64,000 nt of DNA. Origin: Paenibacillus algicola. Lineage in GTDB: Bacteria; Bacillota; Bacilli; Paenibacillales; Paenibacillaceae. The first letter of the stretch is position 1. Each line of letters begins with the position of its first letter. A program made the translations under genes and the position numbers. This document shows positions 45,771 through 54,367 of this stretch, in pieces. The stretch covers positions 1,129,501 to 1,193,500 of the forward strand of contig NZ_CP040396.1 of assembly GCF_005577435.1 (NCBI RefSeq), written 5' to 3'. The notes beneath the pieces were generated by a model that was not told the origin of the DNA, made no database searches, and was given only the letters and a program-made list of their open reading frames with translations.

Positions 45771-47597
45771 TTACTTCGAATTCTGATAGTTCGCAAGGAA
45801 TTCCTTCACTTTCGCCGGATCGGCTTTCAGCTCATTGCCCGTGTTCACGAGCGGGCTGAGTGTGGAGTAGGCTTTTTCCTTGTTGTTCTTGTAGTAGGCA
45901 AGGAACTCGTCCTGATTGATGGAATGCAGAACCGCTTTGCGCAGATCCTCGCTCTTCGCTACATCACGGTTCGCCGTGTTGAAGAGCAGGTAGGCTACGG
46001 CATTGCTTTGAACCGTCTGCAGCTCCAGCTTGCTGTCGCTACGGACAACATCATACTTCGTTTCAGGAACGGAGTAGAACAGATGAATCTCTCCGCTGCG
46101 CAATGCCGCCAGTGTGCTGTCTGCATCCTGAATGAAGCGTACCTTCACCTGATTGATGTTCGGCTCATGGTCGGTACCTGTCATGTAACCAGGGTTTTTG
46201 TAGAACACAGCTTCGTAGTCATTCTTGTACGACAGAATGTAAGGACCGCTGGCATACAGGGTGTTATTATACTGATCGCCTTCGGTTACCGTGTTCTGAT
46301 CGCCGTAAGGGATGTCCTTGTTCACATCAAATTTAGCAACATCATAGGTGTTGATGCTTTCAACCTGCTTCTTGGATACAATCCCTGCGGATTGGTGAGC
46401 CAGGTAATTCAGGACTTGCGGGAACGGCTCGGTGGTCGTCAGCTTGATGACCTGATATTTGCCGTCCTTGGTGCTGGCTTGATTCTTGTCTGTCACGAGA
46501 GAAGCGATTGGGGTATCCAGGCCGTTCTCCAGTGCCTGACGAACTGTTTCGTCACTGCCGGCTACCTTTACGGCATCCAGGGAAGCAAGATCCTCTACAA
46601 CCTCTACATCCTGAATATGCTCATGCAGGGTATAGGTGCGGTGATCTGGCACCGAATCCTTGTTCTTGGCACGGTTCATGGAGAACACAACATCATCGGC
46701 ACCGACACGCTCTCCCGAATCTACAGCCAGCTTGTCTTCTACCTTCGCGAAGTTGATGTCATCCCGCAGAATGAAGTAGTAATCGCTGTTACCTTCAGCA
46801 ATGCTGTGGTTGTAAGACAGCGAGCCTTCGGACGTAATCTTGTCGTCATCGGTCAGGTTAATCAGGCGTACGTTCATATTCGTGTTAATAATATTGATCG
46901 AGCCGTCATTGCCCTTGATCGGATCCAAGGAAGTCAGCGTAGGGATCGTCTGGGACAAAATGAGAGGCTCCTGGTCGCGCTTGGACGTATCGTTAAAGTC
47001 AATATCTTCCCAAGGCAGGGAGCGGGATTTCGACAGGCGTACCGACTCCGGATTCAGAACATCCTTGTTCAGTGCCTGGCTTTTCAATGAAATGTACAGC
47101 GGTGCAATATAGGCCTTGCTCTCAACGAGCACCTGCTCCAGCTGCTTGTACGTTTCTACTGCATCTTCCGGGCTTTGAGTGGATGCCTGGTTGATCAGCT
47201 GATCCACTTCTTCATCAGACATAATGCTGTAGTCGCCGCCAGTGGTGAACAGGGAGCGTACTGCATAGTCCGGGTTCCCGGTTACGGTCGTCCAGCTGGA
47301 CATAGACACATCATAATTACCGGCGTCCTGCTGGCTTTTGAAGCTGCCGTAGTCCGGCTGAATGTTCAGCTTCACGTTAAAGCCGTTCTTGGTAAGCTGG
47401 TCGCGGATGATATTGAGGTCCGCTTCATTGGCGCTCATCCCCAGCACTTCGATGGTTGGTGCTGTGGTATTGGCAGGCTGCTCGGCATTGTTATCTGGAG
47501 CAGGCGTAGATTGACCCTCGTCTTTCGTCTGAACGGTGCAGCCGCTCAGGATCAGCACAAAGGTGAGCAGAAGAAGCAGGATGTTTCTTTTCTTCAT
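45771..47597 (-). CDS. Oligopeptide/nickel-type ABC binding lipoprotein with apparently circularly permuted lobes
   Basis: A 608-residue lipoprotein with lipobox LSGC (Cys20) and a Pro/Thr/Asn linker. Residues about 48-185 (NIIRDQLTKNGFNVKLNIQ, YDVSMSSWTTVTGNPDYA, QLEQVLVESKAYIAPLY) correspond to the C-terminal lobe of SBP_bac_5 proteins. Residues 206-608 correspond to the normal N-terminal part (TLTSLDPIKGNDG, GERVGADDVVFSMNRAK, GPYILSYKNDYEAVFYKNPG, AVLHSINQDEFLAYY). They end STLSPLVNTGNELKA, exactly where the C-terminal lobe would normally begin. It delivers peptides or metal chelates to the permeases encoded just upstream in the operon. Confidence 0.88.
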   Translation of the reverse strand: MKKRNILLLLLTFVLILSGCTVQTKDEGQSTPAPDNNAEQPANTTAPTIEVLGMSANEADLNIIRDQLTKNGFNVKLNIQPDYGSFKSQQDAGNYDVSMSSWTTVTGNPDYAVRSLFTTGGDYSIMSDEEVDQLINQASTQSPEDAVETYKQLEQVLVESKAYIAPLYISLKSQALNKDVLNPESVRLSKSRSLPWEDIDFNDTSKRDQEPLILSQTIPTLTSLDPIKGNDGSINIINTNMNVRLINLTDDDKITSEGSLSYNHSIAEGNSDYYFILRDDINFAKVEDKLAVDSGERVGADDVVFSMNRAKNKDSVPDHRTYTLHEHIQDVEVVEDLASLDAVKVAGSDETVRQALENGLDTPIASLVTDKNQASTKDGKYQVIKLTTTEPFPQVLNYLAHQSAGIVSKKQVESINTYDVAKFDVNKDIPYGDQNTVTEGDQYNNTLYASGPYILSYKNDYEAVFYKNPGYMTGTDHEPNINQVKVRFIQDADSTLAALRSGEIHLFYSVPETKYDVVRSDSKLELQTVQSNAVAYLLFNTANRDVAKSEDLRKAVLHSINQDEFLAYYKNNKEKAYSTLSPLVNTGNELKADPAKVKEFLANYQNSK

Positions 47598-47638
47598 GTT
47601 GAGTTCCTCCTGGATATATAAATTGTTGTTGCCGCTAG

Positions 47639-49150
47639 TTAGTCCAGCTTCGGGTCCAGCGCATCGCGCAGTCCGTCGCCGAGGAAGTTAAAGGAGAGCA
47701 CAAGAGCGATAATAGCCAGGCCGGGATAAATGGCCAGGTACGAGTTCGTCTCCAGATACGTGCTTCCGATCTTCAGAATATTGCCCCATTCCGGAATGTG
47801 GGGCTCTACACCCAGTCCGAGGTAGCTCAGACTACTTGTAGCAATGACCGCTCCACCAATGGTTAAGGTAGATTTGACAATCATGGGGGCCAGTGAATTC
47901 GGGACAATGTGCTTGAAGATGATCGATAGATGGCTGGAGCCAAAGGCCCGCGCCGCATCCACATATTCATAGGTGGAAACCATCAGCACGTTCGCTCTCA
48001 TCGTCCGGGCATAGGTCGGAATCGCTCCGACACTCAGCGCGATAATCAAGTTGAACGTATTTGCCCCGAACGCAGCAATGATCGCAATGGCGAGCAGGAT
48101 GCCTGGGATAGCATACAAAATATCAAGCGCCCGCATGATGATATTGTCAGTATGACGGCCATAGTAGCCGGAAATGGCACCCAGGATGCCTCCAATAATA
48201 ACAGGAATCAGTGTCGACATAAATCCCACAATGAGCGAGATCCGTGCGCCAAAGACAATTCGGGAGTACAGACAGCGTCCAAAGTCATCCGTTCCCAGTG
48301 GATAGGTCAGTGACGGCGACTGCAGAATGGCACTGTAATTATTGTCTACAGCAAAGCTATATTCAAAGGTCAGCAGGCTGCTGACGGAAATCGTGAACAG
48401 AAATATAATGAAGAACATGCCGAGCATTGCTGTGTGGTTGCTCGTAATTTTGATCCAGACATCGGCCCAGCGGGTAGCCCCGGGATTCGCACTACGGCGG
48501 ATTTTGGATAGCAGGCTAAGCCCCAGCACAACGGCGAACAAATTACCGGTAGCTGCGGTTAGCAGCAACGGCAGTGCCAGCCATTTCAATCTGGCAGGAA
48601 GCACATGCTGATGGGCATACTTGGCGACGAGGAGCAGCGCCGTCAGATGAAACACGGTAACGGCAATCAGTATGCCCATACCGGGCAAGAACCCATTCGA
48701 TACGTACGGTTTGAACATATTTAGAGACGATAGCGCGATGACGAAGATCTGAGTCAGAAGCATATATACCGAAATCGTATATTCCGGACTCTTCTGCTTC
48801 TTGATCAGGTTGAAGGAAGCCACCGTCAGAAACACATTGCCTGTCAGCAGGCTGAGCAGGCCGGCGTATCCCCATCTTCTTGTTGCCGGCCTGATCTCTC
48901 CATGCCGGGTGAGATCTCGCCGGATTTGGTAGGTTAGTGCTCCCTGCCCCAAGGTGAACAGGGTGTATAGGATGAATAATACCAGGATCACAGGGCGAAC
49001 CTCCAGGCTGCCCCATGCAAAGCTGTTTAGCAGCAATACAAGGGCTAAAGCCAGGGAGACGACCCAAGTGAAGTTCGCCTGGGAATACTCGGGTGAGGAT
49101 TTCAGGCGGAACCGGTCCTGCTGCGATTGTTGTAAGTTCTTCTTGATCAT
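47639..49150 (-). CDS. Oligopeptide-type ABC permease (OppC/DppC class) with extra N-terminal membrane domain
   Basis: A 503-residue membrane protein. The last 260 residues are a standard DppC permease: YPLGTDDFGRCLYSRIVFGA, LIVGFMSTLIPVIIGGILGA and the EAA loop YVDAARAFGSSHLSIIFKHI, followed by SYLGLGVEPHIPEWG. The first 210 residues add about six hydrophobic helices (VILVLFILYTLFTLGQGAL, WGYAGLLSLLTGNVFLTVAS), an extension usual permeases of about 300 residues lack. It follows the OppB-like gene by 53 bases with GCAGGTG before the ATG. Confidence 0.9.
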   Translation of the reverse strand: MIKKNLQQSQQDRFRLKSSPEYSQANFTWVVSLALALVLLLNSFAWGSLEVRPVILVLFILYTLFTLGQGALTYQIRRDLTRHGEIRPATRRWGYAGLLSLLTGNVFLTVASFNLIKKQKSPEYTISVYMLLTQIFVIALSSLNMFKPYVSNGFLPGMGILIAVTVFHLTALLLVAKYAHQHVLPARLKWLALPLLLTAATGNLFAVVLGLSLLSKIRRSANPGATRWADVWIKITSNHTAMLGMFFIIFLFTISVSSLLTFEYSFAVDNNYSAILQSPSLTYPLGTDDFGRCLYSRIVFGARISLIVGFMSTLIPVIIGGILGAISGYYGRHTDNIIMRALDILYAIPGILLAIAIIAAFGANTFNLIIALSVGAIPTYARTMRANVLMVSTYEYVDAARAFGSSHLSIIFKHIVPNSLAPMIVKSTLTIGGAVIATSSLSYLGLGVEPHIPEWGNILKIGSTYLETNSYLAIYPGLAIIALVLSFNFLGDGLRDALDPKLD

Positions 49151-49203
49151 GGGTACACCTGCTTTAATAAGGTTGCAGTGCTGAAAGGCTGCAATGAGCC
49201 GGC

Positions 49204-50646
49204 TCAGTACTGCTTCATCCGGGAACGGATCCGCGGATCCAGGAACGCATACATCATATCAATCATCACATTTACAATCGAAATCGTGATGGCTGTGTAT
49301 ACGACACCGCCCATAACGGCCGGGATGTCGGGTATAAACTGCTTGTCTACAATATAGCCGCCGATCCCGCTAATATTAAATACCTTCTCCGTGACAGCGG
49401 CGCCTCCGAGCATCGCTCCGAACTGAAGACCGATGACAGTAACAATCGGAATGAGCGCGTTGCGCACCGCATGCCGGCGCAGGACCTGCCGGCTGCTGAT
49501 ACCTTTCGCCTTGGCGGTCAGGATATAGTCCTCATGAATGACCTCCAGGGTTGAGGAGCGTGTCATTCGGGCAACGGAGGCTGTAAGCGCGGTGCCCAGC
49601 ACAATGACCGGCATGATCATAGAGAGCCAGTTCCCAGGGCTGTAGGTTGCCGGCAGCCACTTCAGATTAATGGAGAAGCCCAGAATGAAGATCAAGCCCT
49701 GCCAGAAGTTCGGAATCGACAATCCCAGAAGGGCGATGAACATAAAGGAGTAATCCCAGAACGAATTCTTCCGGGTCGCCGATATGATTCCGATTGGAAT
49801 GGCAATGATCATCGCGATGAGCAGGGAAATCACGGTCAGCGTCAGCGTAATCGGAAATTTCCTTGCAATACTGTCGGTCACTTGTTCATTTCCGGAGAAG
49901 GATTTCCCCAGGTCGAAGGTGAATATTCCCTTTAGTGTGTTCCACAGCTGCGCCCAATATGACTGATCCAGACCGTGTAGGCGGTTGAAGGCCTCGATCT
50001 GTTCCTGAGTCGCGGTCACACCTAAGATGTTGGCGGCCGGATTCATCGGCGACATATAGAGAATGCTGAACACCAGCACCGACACTCCAAGGATGACGAA
50101 CCACGTCATAACAAGCCGCTCTGAGATAAACTTCAGCAAGGGATAGCTGTACAGAATGATCATCAGATACATGAGCAAGCCTGGAATCCATGAAATTGCA
50201 AAAAAAGCCGACCTGCGGATCAAGGATTCAAACGTGTCCGCAAAAGTTAACCGGCTTTGCCCGTTAAGCTGCATTTCCTTGATCGCCTCGTCATGTAGCT
50301 GTTCCTGGAACTTCTGTTCCGCGAGCCGCTCGGTCTCGCGTTTCAGCTTCTCCGAAGAGAGCTGCTGTTGAAAAAATTCAGCCTTACGCCGCAACTGATC
50401 CTGGATCTCCTCCTGCAGCTTCAGATGATAGCCGGAGGATAACCACTCGTTTCGCAGTCTGTTAACCACGGCGGTATAAGCGTCATGATTTCTCTGAATC
50501 ATATAAACAAAGAAGACAACCAGATGAACCGGAGCTCCTAACAAGAGAAAGAGGTATTTATATGAAGGATTCAGAAGGATTTTACGATACGTGCTGGTGA
50601 TGTGGTTGATGGTCCGGCTGAAGCCGGCTGCTTCCTTCACATCCAT
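49204..50646 (-). CDS. Oligopeptide-type ABC permease (OppB/DppB class) with coiled-coil N-terminal extension
   Basis: A 480-residue membrane protein. Residues about 175-480 are the DppB permease (LGVSVLVFSILYMSPMNPAA, LGLDQSYWAQL-like start, IPIGIISATRKNSFWDY, the EAA loop YILTAKAKGISSRQVLRRHA, and FLDPRIRSR end). Before it come one membrane helix (YLFLLLGAPVHLVVFFVYMI), a highly charged coiled coil at about residues 70-125 (LQEEIQDQLRRKAEFFQQQL) and a second helix. Typical members are near 310 residues. It is the first gene of the minus-strand operon and is divergent from the fused ATPase. Confidence 0.9.
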   Translation of the reverse strand: MDVKEAAGFSRTINHITSTYRKILLNPSYKYLFLLLGAPVHLVVFFVYMIQRNHDAYTAVVNRLRNEWLSSGYHLKLQEEIQDQLRRKAEFFQQQLSSEKLKRETERLAEQKFQEQLHDEAIKEMQLNGQSRLTFADTFESLIRRSAFFAISWIPGLLMYLMIILYSYPLLKFISERLVMTWFVILGVSVLVFSILYMSPMNPAANILGVTATQEQIEAFNRLHGLDQSYWAQLWNTLKGIFTFDLGKSFSGNEQVTDSIARKFPITLTLTVISLLIAMIIAIPIGIISATRKNSFWDYSFMFIALLGLSIPNFWQGLIFILGFSINLKWLPATYSPGNWLSMIMPVIVLGTALTASVARMTRSSTLEVIHEDYILTAKAKGISSRQVLRRHAVRNALIPIVTVIGLQFGAMLGGAAVTEKVFNISGIGGYIVDKQFIPDIPAVMGGVVYTAITISIVNVMIDMMYAFLDPRIRSRMKQY

Positions 50647-50789
50647 AAGATGACTAGCCCTCCTTCATAAATTGCATTATTCCGAGTGATATAGTATATT
50701 TTATTTTAGCGTTTTTCAAAAGTCAATAGAGATCAAACGTTTCTTTCTTTATCATAGTTCATATATATTTTAAGGCAGGAGAAGGAGAT

Positions 50790-52538
50790 ATGGAACCCCT
50801 ACTAGATGTAAAAAACTTAAACGTATCCTTTCAGAACCGCGATCGGGAATTTCATGCGGTACGCGGAGTCAGCTTCCAGCTGAACAAGGGAGAGACGCTG
50901 GGCATTGTCGGTGAATCCGGCAGCGGCAAAAGCGTCACTGCCCGCTCCATTATGCGCTTGCTCCCGTCGCCGCCTTCTTTTATGAAGGAAGGCGAGATCA
51001 AGTTTCAAGGACAGAGCCTGAACGAGAAGACCGAGCGTGAGATGGAGAGCATACGGGGACGGGATATGGGCATGATTTTTCAGGATCCGATGACGTCCTT
51101 GAACCCTACGCTTCGAATCGGAGAGCAGATTGCGGAGAGCCTGATCAAGCATCAGAAGCTGTCGGGCAAAGAAGCGAAGCAGCAAGCGCTCGATATGCTG
51201 AAGCTGGTTGGTATTCCGAACAGTGAGGCGCGGTACAGCCAGTATCCGCATGAATTTTCCGGCGGGATGCGGCAGCGGGTCATGATCGCCATTGCACTCG
51301 CCTGCCGGCCGGCGCTGCTGATTGCGGATGAGCCTACGACGGCGCTCGATGTAACGATTCAGGCCCAGATTTTGAATGTCATGAAGGATATGCAGAACCG
51401 TTTTGGCACCTCGATCATTCTCATTACCCATGATCTCGGCGTTGTAGCCGGTATGTGCGACCGGGTCGCGGTCATGAAGGATGGCGTTATTGTAGAAACG
51501 GGAACGACGGAGGAGATCTTTGATAATCCGCAGCATCCGTACACCCTTAAGCTGCTGAATGCTCTGCCGAGGCTTCATGAGAAGAAGAAGCCGAAGCCGG
51601 TATCATCGATCTTGACAGCAGAGGAGCTGAAGCGTCCGCTGTTGCAGGTTCAAGGATTGAAGCAGCACTTCAGCATGGGTAAGGGACAGGTGCTGAAGGC
51701 CGTTAACAATATCAACTTCCATATTAATGCCGGCGAAACGTTAGGGCTTGTCGGAGAGTCCGGCAGCGGCAAGTCCACAACAGGGCGCGCAATTCTGCGG
51801 CTTCATCAGCCGACAGGAGGCGATGTGCTGTATCAGGGGATGGCGGTGAACCGGCTTTCGTCCGGTGAAATGAAGACCATGCGGCAGCATATGCAGATGA
51901 TCTTTCAGGATCCGTATGCTTCGCTCAATCCGAGATTCAAGATCGTGGATATTATTGGCGAGGCGCTGGATGTGCACAAGCTGTCCGGAAGCCGGCAGCA
52001 GCGCCGCAAGCGTGTTGAGGAGCTGCTCGATATGGTCGGGCTGAACCCGGCCTTTGCAGACCGTTATCCGCATGAGTTCTCCGGGGGACAGCGTCAGCGG
52101 ATCGGGATTGCCCGGGCCCTCGCGGTAGAACCGAAATTCATAGTGTGTGATGAGCCTTTGTCCGCGCTCGATGTCTCGATACAGTCGCAGATCGTCAAGC
52201 TGCTGGAGGAGCTTCAGCAGCGCCTGGGCCTCACTTATTTATTCATTGCTCACGATTTGTCGATGGTCAAGCACATCAGCGATCGGGTAGCTGTCATGTA
52301 TCAGGGCAAGATCGTGGAGCTGGCCGAAAGCGAGGAGCTATACGCCAATCCACAGCATGAGTATACGAAATCACTGCTGTCTGCCATTCCGATTCCCGAC
52401 CCCAAGATCGAAGCTGCGAAGAAGCGGGTGCTGCTGGAAGAACGGACGGGAGAAGATAAATACAATCTGGAGCATTCCGAGCTGGTGGAGGTGACTCCAG
52501 GACACTGGGTAGCCGTTCCGGCCGGACACGTCTCCTGA
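50790..52538 (+). CDS. Fused oligopeptide ABC ATPase (DppD-DppF type)
   Basis: A 582-residue cytoplasmic ATPase with two complete ABC domains. Domain 1 has GESGSGKSVTARSI, signature FSGGMRQRVMIAIAL and IADEPTTALDV. Domain 2 has GESGSGKSTTGRAI, signature FSGGQRQRIGIARAL and VCDEPLSALDVSIQ. Both nucleotide sites look intact. It powers the permeases on the opposite strand; the 143-bp divergent region holds both promoters. AGGAGAAGGAGAT precedes the ATG. Separate D and F subunits are usual in most systems, so this is a natural fusion. Confidence 0.95.
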   Translation: MEPLLDVKNLNVSFQNRDREFHAVRGVSFQLNKGETLGIVGESGSGKSVTARSIMRLLPSPPSFMKEGEIKFQGQSLNEKTEREMESIRGRDMGMIFQDPMTSLNPTLRIGEQIAESLIKHQKLSGKEAKQQALDMLKLVGIPNSEARYSQYPHEFSGGMRQRVMIAIALACRPALLIADEPTTALDVTIQAQILNVMKDMQNRFGTSIILITHDLGVVAGMCDRVAVMKDGVIVETGTTEEIFDNPQHPYTLKLLNALPRLHEKKKPKPVSSILTAEELKRPLLQVQGLKQHFSMGKGQVLKAVNNINFHINAGETLGLVGESGSGKSTTGRAILRLHQPTGGDVLYQGMAVNRLSSGEMKTMRQHMQMIFQDPYASLNPRFKIVDIIGEALDVHKLSGSRQQRRKRVEELLDMVGLNPAFADRYPHEFSGGQRQRIGIARALAVEPKFIVCDEPLSALDVSIQSQIVKLLEELQQRLGLTYLFIAHDLSMVKHISDRVAVMYQGKIVELAESEELYANPQHEYTKSLLSAIPIPDPKIEAAKKRVLLEERTGEDKYNLEHSELVEVTPGHWVAVPAGHVS

Positions 52539-52639
52539 CGTGCAAGTAGCCCCCATCGCCATTTCTGCAGCAAATGCTGCTTCACAATGGCGGAATAAGC
52601 CCTCGCTGAGCGGAGGCCAATAGACTTTAATATAAAATT

Positions 52640-52687
52640 AGGGGCACCGAGCTCGCAATAAAAGCGAGCACGGTGCCCCTATTTTCG
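52640..52687 (+). terminator. Terminator region after the fused ATPase
   Basis: AGGGGCACCG and GCTCGC pair with GCGAGC and CGGTGCCCCT around a 7-base loop, followed by ATTTTC. It is a 16-bp composite stem. Confidence 0.85.
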
Positions 52688-52697
52688 GTTTCTTTCA

Positions 52698-53175
52698 GCT
52701 TCCTAATGTAAAGATTCGTTTCAGATTCACCACGAATATAGCCATTGCTCCTTGCATATGCATGCCGGATAGACCCGAGGATGTGGCCACATCCTACCCG
52801 TGTCTGTGCTTGAGTTCGCTGTTCTTCGCTTCAATTTTGTAGCGCTCTTTGCCTTTTTCTTTGAAAGCCTCACTTTCCTGAAACGCCATTTGTTTGGCGT
52901 GCACCCCGGATTTAATGGTGACGGAGTACGTCTTGCTCTTGGCGCCCTCCTTGTAACATCCCTCTTTCAAGGGACACCTCTTGCACTGCTCTACATCAAA
53001 GTAGTAGGTGTCGGCTTGGTTCTTGCCCGTCTCCTTCTTGCGTCCCCCTTGCGATCAGGTTGTCCTTCTCCGAATACGCCGTGTCGCCCATCACGGTCTT
53101 TACAGTTACGCCAGCCGCGACGCTTTTTTGTCTTTAGGCACGATCAGGTCATACAAGGACGTGTACGGGCTGAAT
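52698..53175 (-). pseudogene. Decayed IS1182-family transposase (C-terminal remnant)
   Basis: Read on the minus strand, MGDTAYSEKDNL is followed, after a frameshift, by KNQADTYYFD, VEQCKRCPLKEGCYKEGAKS, KTYSVTIKSGVHAKQMAF and KERYKIEAKNSELKHRHG. Next comes an in-frame TAG (about 52794-52796) where the family has Tyr, then DVATSSGLSGMHMQGAMA and a short end. This is the Cys-rich C-terminal region of IS1182-type transposases. At least one frameshift, one nonsense change and loss of the 5' two thirds make it non-functional. No intact inverted ends were identified. Confidence 0.88.
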
Positions 53176-53292
53176 GAAAACGAAGGTTGATTCTGGAACA
53201 AAGGGCTTCCATCCTTTCTATCTTAACGGTTTTGCAGTAGATGACGAAGGAGCGGAGGGAAGAGGGAGGCTGGAGAAGCGGAGCGCTCGCCT

Positions 53293-53344
53293 TTGTCCCC
53301 GGATTTCATCCGCCAAGCGGTATGAACAAGAAATCTGGGGACAA
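53293..53344. repeat. Inverted repeat in the IS-remnant flank
   Basis: TTGTCCCCGGATTTC (53293) pairs with GAAATCTGGGGACAA (53330), one G-T pair, around a 22-base loop. It lies in 53176-53594, which holds no supported gene. At the borders, GAGCGGAGGCC near 52609 recurs in inverse orientation as GGCCTCCGCTGAGCG near 53421. Confidence 0.6.
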
Positions 53345-53594
53345 CAGCGATCGGAAGCCCCCTCTTCCTGCAGCGACTACGCCTTCGTTGGCGGATACAC
53401 CATCTTTTGCGTTTTCAGTGGCCTCCGCTGAGCGTGAGGGTTTTTTTGCAGCAGTAGATGTTCATGGAAATAAAATTCCTTTTAAATTCCTGTCGGCAAG
53501 CAGGAAGATGGGCTGCGTGTGGCAAATTTAATAGATAAACGTCAAAAACGGTCGAGGAATGTCTATCTTTGGTCTAATAAGGGGGAAGAACACA

Positions 53595-54221
53595 GTGCAG
53601 CTGCAACACAATGATATTATTCTTTTTCAAGGTGACAGCATTACAGATGCAGGCAGAAACCGCAGTGAGTCCAGTAGCTTGGGGACAGGCTATCCACTGC
53701 TTATCTCGGCGCTGACAGGTCTGAAGCATCCAGAGCTGAACCTGCAGTTCCTGAATCGGGGCATTAGCGGGGACCGCGTCGTGAACCTGCAGGAGAGATG
53801 GCAGGGAGATTGCCTGGAGCTGAAGCCGACCTGGGTGTCGGTATATATCGGGATTAATGATTGCTGGCGCCGATACAGCAGACAGGATGAAACGCCGGCG
53901 GCGGCTTTCAAAGCGGGCTACAGGGAGCTGCTGGAGCGGACGCAGGAATCACTGGGAGCCAAGCTGATTTTGATGGAGCCGTTTGTGCTGCCTGTGCCGG
54001 AGGATCGCCGCGCTTGGCGCGAAGATCTGGATCCCAAGATCCATGCTGTGCGGGAGCTGGCCGCCGAATTCCAAGCGCTGCTCGTTCCGCTGGACGGCCT
54101 GTTTAACGCGGCAGCTGCACGCCGGGAGCCGGCATACTGGGCGCCGGACGGCGTTCATCCATCACCGGCTGGCCACGGACTGATTGCGAAGGCATGGATG
54201 GAGACCATGGGCATTCTCTAG
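53595..54221 (+). CDS. SGNH/GDSL-family hydrolase
   Basis: A 208-residue intracellular esterase. Block I FQGDSITDAGRN holds the nucleophile Ser, block II LNRGISGDRV the Gly, block III IGINDCWRR the Asn, and block V DGVHPSPAGH the catalytic Asp/His. Members remove acetyl or other acyl groups from carbohydrates and lipids. I chose GTG 53595, 7 bases behind GGGGGAAG; the ATG at 53559 has no suitable site. It lies just upstream of a ribose-type sugar importer, so deacetylation of an imported sugar is plausible. There is no signal peptide. Confidence 0.85.
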   Translation: MQLQHNDIILFQGDSITDAGRNRSESSSLGTGYPLLISALTGLKHPELNLQFLNRGISGDRVVNLQERWQGDCLELKPTWVSVYIGINDCWRRYSRQDETPAAAFKAGYRELLERTQESLGAKLILMEPFVLPVPEDRRAWREDLDPKIHAVRELAAEFQALLVPLDGLFNAAAARREPAYWAPDGVHPSPAGHGLIAKAWMETMGIL

Positions 54222-54292
54222 AGGTCAATGACTTGATTTGTGTGTTTTTTTGAGCTTATGCTGGAATGCGTTAAAGTGACGCAAAAAAAGTA

Positions 54293-54321
54293 TTGACTCT
54301 CCCTTCTAAATCCGATAGGAT
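54293..54321 (+). promoter_or_regulatory. Promoter of the RbsB-like operon
   Basis: TTGACT (54293) and TAGGAT (54316) are 17 bp apart, about 45 bases before the start codon. Confidence 0.7.
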
Positions 54322-54367
54322 TACTTGTAATAAAAAGAGATCAGTCATATTGAGGGGGAGAACCAGC

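Noticed and set aside
45708..47090. 460-codon open frame opposite the binding-protein gene
   Set aside because: It is antisense to a well-supported lipoprotein gene, begins in the bidirectional terminator and has no domain signature.
53176..53594. Open frames between the transposase remnant and the SGNH hydrolase
   Set aside because: They lack ribosome binding sites and overlap inverted repeats; no protein family is recognised.
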